Of a DNA stretch of 64,000 nucleotides, positions 63,510 to 64,000 are shown piece after piece. Below the pieces are notes generated by a model, which saw nothing but the letters and a program-made list of their open reading frames with translations, was not told the DNA's origin and did not search any database. The DNA comes from Alcanivorax sp. 24. GTDB taxonomy: Bacteria > Pseudomonadota > Gammaproteobacteria > Pseudomonadales > Alcanivoracaceae. The translations under genes were made by a program, and so were the position numbers. Positions within the stretch are counted from its first letter, which is position 1, and every line of letters starts with the position of its first letter. The stretch spans positions 110,012 to 174,011 of the forward strand of contig NZ_SNUA01000011.1 of assembly GCF_004360225.1 (NCBI RefSeq). Reading direction: 5' to 3'.

Positions 63510-64000
63510 GGGCCGGACGCCGGACGCTAAAGAAGTCAAAACCCGGGGCTGCGGGCATTGCGGGAATAAAAAAATTGCCGGGAGCAATTTTAACGTCGCT
63601 CCGGCGGGGGCTCCTGTATTGCCCGGTTACCTCGAAGACCTCCCTTCAGAGGTGGCTACAGCGCCGCTGTGGGAAGCTTGCTGGCAAGCGAATCGCCAAC
63701 GGCTCAGGGCATTCGCGGCCAAGCGGAGCGCCGCCCGGGCCGCTTCCCACAGCGGCTTCGTGGCGGATCCGTGGGAGACCAGCTTGCTGGCGAATTCCGG
63801 CCCTCTGGTGTTGGGATATTCGCTTGCCAGCAAGCTTCCCACAGCGACTTCGTGGCGGACCTGTGGGAGACCAGCTTGCTGGCGAATTCCGGCCCTCTGG
63901 TGTTGGGATACTCGCTTGCCAGCAAGCTTCCCACAGTGGCTTCGTGGCAGACCTGTGGGAGACCAGCTTGCTGGCGAGTTCCGGCCCTCTGGTGTTGGGA
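63510..64000. repeat. Heptamer-bounded element E4 with REP-like array (runs off window)
   Basis: GGACGCC heptamers at 63513-63528, then the same left block and leader as E2 (63529-63755) with only scattered differences, followed by 92-bp units with landmarks at 63818 and 63910. The right end lies beyond the window. Short ORFs here are repeat artefacts. Confidence 0.9.

Noticed and set aside
63627..63934. Minus-strand ORFs at the window end
   Set aside because: Copies of the repeat-derived ORFs in element E2.

Overview
The window is a 64 kb chromosomal segment of a high-GC gammaproteobacterium. The core gene order (map | rpsB-tsf-pyrH-frr-uppS-cdsA-dxr-rseP-bamA-skp-lpxD-fabZ-lpxA-lpxB-rnhB-dnaE-accA-tilS-pyrG-kdsA-eno-ftsB-ispD-ispF-truD-pcm-nlpD) and the glnD-dapC-dapD-dapE block are those of Pseudomonas-like and Oceanospirillales genomes. 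An Alcanivorax/Alloalcanivorax-type marine bacterium is my best guess, by inference only. I see no tRNA, rRNA, CRISPR array or transposase gene.

Layout. 1-4.2 kb: the 3' part of an ammonium transporter, a PPK2 polyphosphate kinase, an SCP2-domain protein, and two repeat elements, one with a 1.05 kb array of 92-bp units. 4.3-8.9 kb: a probable operon yoaA-tsaB-thioesterase-uppP-rsmJ, converging on plsB (9.1-11.6 kb). 11.8-15.4 kb: DyP peroxidase, EamA exporter and an aldehyde dehydrogenase on the opposite strand. 15.6-23.1 kb, minus strand: map, glnD, dapC, an ArsC-like protein, dapD, dapE (meso-diaminopimelate/lysine synthesis and nitrogen signalling). 23.5-42 kb, plus strand: translation factors, then isoprenoid, phospholipid, outer-membrane assembly and lipid A genes, ending with rnhB and dnaE. 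42.3-54 kb: accA, tilS, pyrG, kdsA, eno, ftsB, ispD, ispF, truD, pcm, DUF368, nlpD. 54-62.3 kb: a cation-diffusion transporter, an RND exporter, an SRPBCC protein, an AraC regulator, a fructosamine-kinase-like protein, pdxB and a small protein. 62.4-64 kb: an ATP-NAD-kinase-like gene and the start of another repeat element.

The genes mostly serve envelope construction. uppS makes undecaprenyl diphosphate, uppP and the DUF368 protein recycle the carrier, dapC/D/E feed peptidoglycan, lpxA/B/D and kdsA make lipid A-Kdo, BamA and Skp assemble outer-membrane proteins, and accA, fabZ, plsB and cdsA supply fatty acids and phospholipids.

The unusual content is non-coding. Four related elements (1.0-1.3, 2.7-4.2, 54.9-55.5 and 63.5->64 kb) carry inverted GGACGCC/GGCGTCC heptamer repeats at their ends. 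Three of them contain REP-like hairpins organised in 92-bp inverted-pair units. A fifth element (13.56-13.79 kb) has the same architecture with a different heptamer (GTTGACA-like) in a perfect 35-bp inverted repeat, and a weaker sixth lies at 42.0 kb. A 267-bp element with terminal inverted repeats sits exactly where surE is normally found, between truD and pcm, and rpoS is missing from its usual place after nlpD.
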